Shown here piece after piece: positions 63,588 to 64,000 of a stretch of 64,000 nt of DNA. Made by a program: the position numbers and the translations under genes. This DNA is from Sphingomonas sp. LM7 (GTDB lineage Bacteria > Pseudomonadota > Alphaproteobacteria > Sphingomonadales > Sphingomonadaceae), in contig NZ_CP019511.1 in NCBI RefSeq assembly GCF_002002925.1, positions 558,001 to 622,000 on the forward strand, read 5' to 3'. The notes under the pieces are model-generated. The model saw only the letters and a list, made by a program, of their open reading frames with translations, was not told the origin of the DNA and searched no databases. Each line of letters opens with the position of its first letter. Position 1 is the first letter of the stretch.

Positions 63588-64000
63588 ATGCGCCGCAAGC
63601 TGGTTGCCGGAAACTGGAAGATGCACGGGCTCAAGGCGCAGCTGGGCGAAGTCGAGGCGATTGCCGCGGCGGCCGCGGCGAACCCGGCAGTCGATGTCGC
63701 GCTGTGCGTGCCGTTCACGCTGATCGCGCCGGCCGTGGCAGTGGCGGGCACGCTGCCGATCGGCGCCCAGGACGTGCATGAAGGCGACAAGGGCGCCCAT
63801 ACCGGCTGCATCTCGGCGGCGATGCTGCGCGAGGCGGGCGCGACGCTGACGATCGTCGGCCATTCGGAGCGCCGCGCCGACCAGCACGAGACCAGCCATG
63901 ACGCCTGGGCCAAGGCGGCAGCGGCGCGGCGCGGCGGGCTTCAGGTGATCCTGTGCTGCGGCGAGACCGAAGCCGAGCGTGATGCCGGCCGCGCCGAGCG
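63588..64000 (+). CDS. tpiA: Triosephosphate isomerase, 5' part (truncated by window edge)
   Basis: The frame starts at ATG 63588 (AAGGAG upstream) and runs open to the window end (~137 residues). NWKMH with Lys11 and IVGHSERR with His92 are the substrate-binding and electrophile residues. The catalytic glutamate is past the end. It interconverts the triose phosphates. Divergent from the ppiD-trpE unit. Confidence 0.96.
   Translation, partial: MRRKLVAGNWKMHGLKAQLGEVEAIAAAAAANPAVDVALCVPFTLIAPAVAVAGTLPIGAQDVHEGDKGAHTGCISAAMLREAGATLTIVGHSERRADQHETSHDAWAKAAAARRGGLQVILCCGETEAERDAGRAE

Overview
This window looks like a chromosomal segment of a sphingomonad-type alphaproteobacterium (Sphingomonas or a close relative). 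The evidence is very high GC with G/C-rich third codon positions, a CC0125/CC1285-family lipoprotein, DUF2336, a GTTC-N7-GTTC alphaproteobacterial SOS box in front of lexA, and the gene string trpD-trpC-moaC-(PilZ)-moeA-lexA. That is judged from gene content, not from a database match. I see no insertion sequence, prophage, integrase or CRISPR array. Most of the window is housekeeping DNA with a few unusual joins.

Layout. 0-11.7 kb is an assimilatory nitrate/nitrite island: the end of an MHS-type MFS transporter, an ANTAR antiterminator (NasT-like), a cytoplasmic nitrate sensor (NasS-like), narK, an outer-membrane channel, nirB, nirD, a nitrate reductase with a C-terminal BFD-like [2Fe-2S] domain, and a siroheme methyltransferase. 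Two untranslated leaders, before narK and before nirB, each carry small hexaloop hairpins followed by a strong intrinsic terminator, as expected for NasT-controlled antitermination. 11.7-20.7 kb holds argJ, two secreted TonB-C-domain proteins, a small exported ORF directly before secA, secA, a lipoprotein, purine salvage genes, a KTSC protein and YjbQ. Then come tRNA-Asn(GTT), nadK-moaA, a GGDEF/EAL protein with a small partner, and a globin-coupled chemoreceptor-like sensor.

27-46 kb holds mfd-sdhE / recG, a PilZ protein, tyrS, a DOMON-like protein, DUF4126, a NamZ-type muramidase coupled to a nucleotidyltransferase-like membrane protein, DUF2336 coupled to a histidine kinase lacking its H-box histidine, a basic secreted protein, an AmpR/GcvA-like LysR regulator, an AI-2E-type permease, gltA and gltX. 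46-64 kb holds comEC, an Lrp/AsnC regulator with a divergent EamA permease, lexA with its SOS box, moeA, a PilZ protein, moaC, trpC, trpD, then an interrupting block (1-Cys peroxiredoxin, serine acetyltransferase fused to a glutamine-amidotransferase remnant, formylglycine-generating enzyme, EF-hand protein), trpG, a secreted protein, trpE, a PpiD/SurA-like foldase and the start of tpiA.

How the genes work together. Nitrate enters through the outer-membrane channel and NarK, is reduced by NasA to nitrite and by NirBD to ammonium. CobA supplies the siroheme precursor, and MoaA, MoaC and MoeA (elsewhere in the window) supply molybdenum cofactor for NasA. NasS and NasT probably switch the operon on by antitermination when nitrate is present. 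The most unusual items are the serine acetyltransferase-C26 chimera, the paired antitermination leaders, the possible secretion-monitor ORF before secA, and the histidine-less kinase paired with DUF2336.
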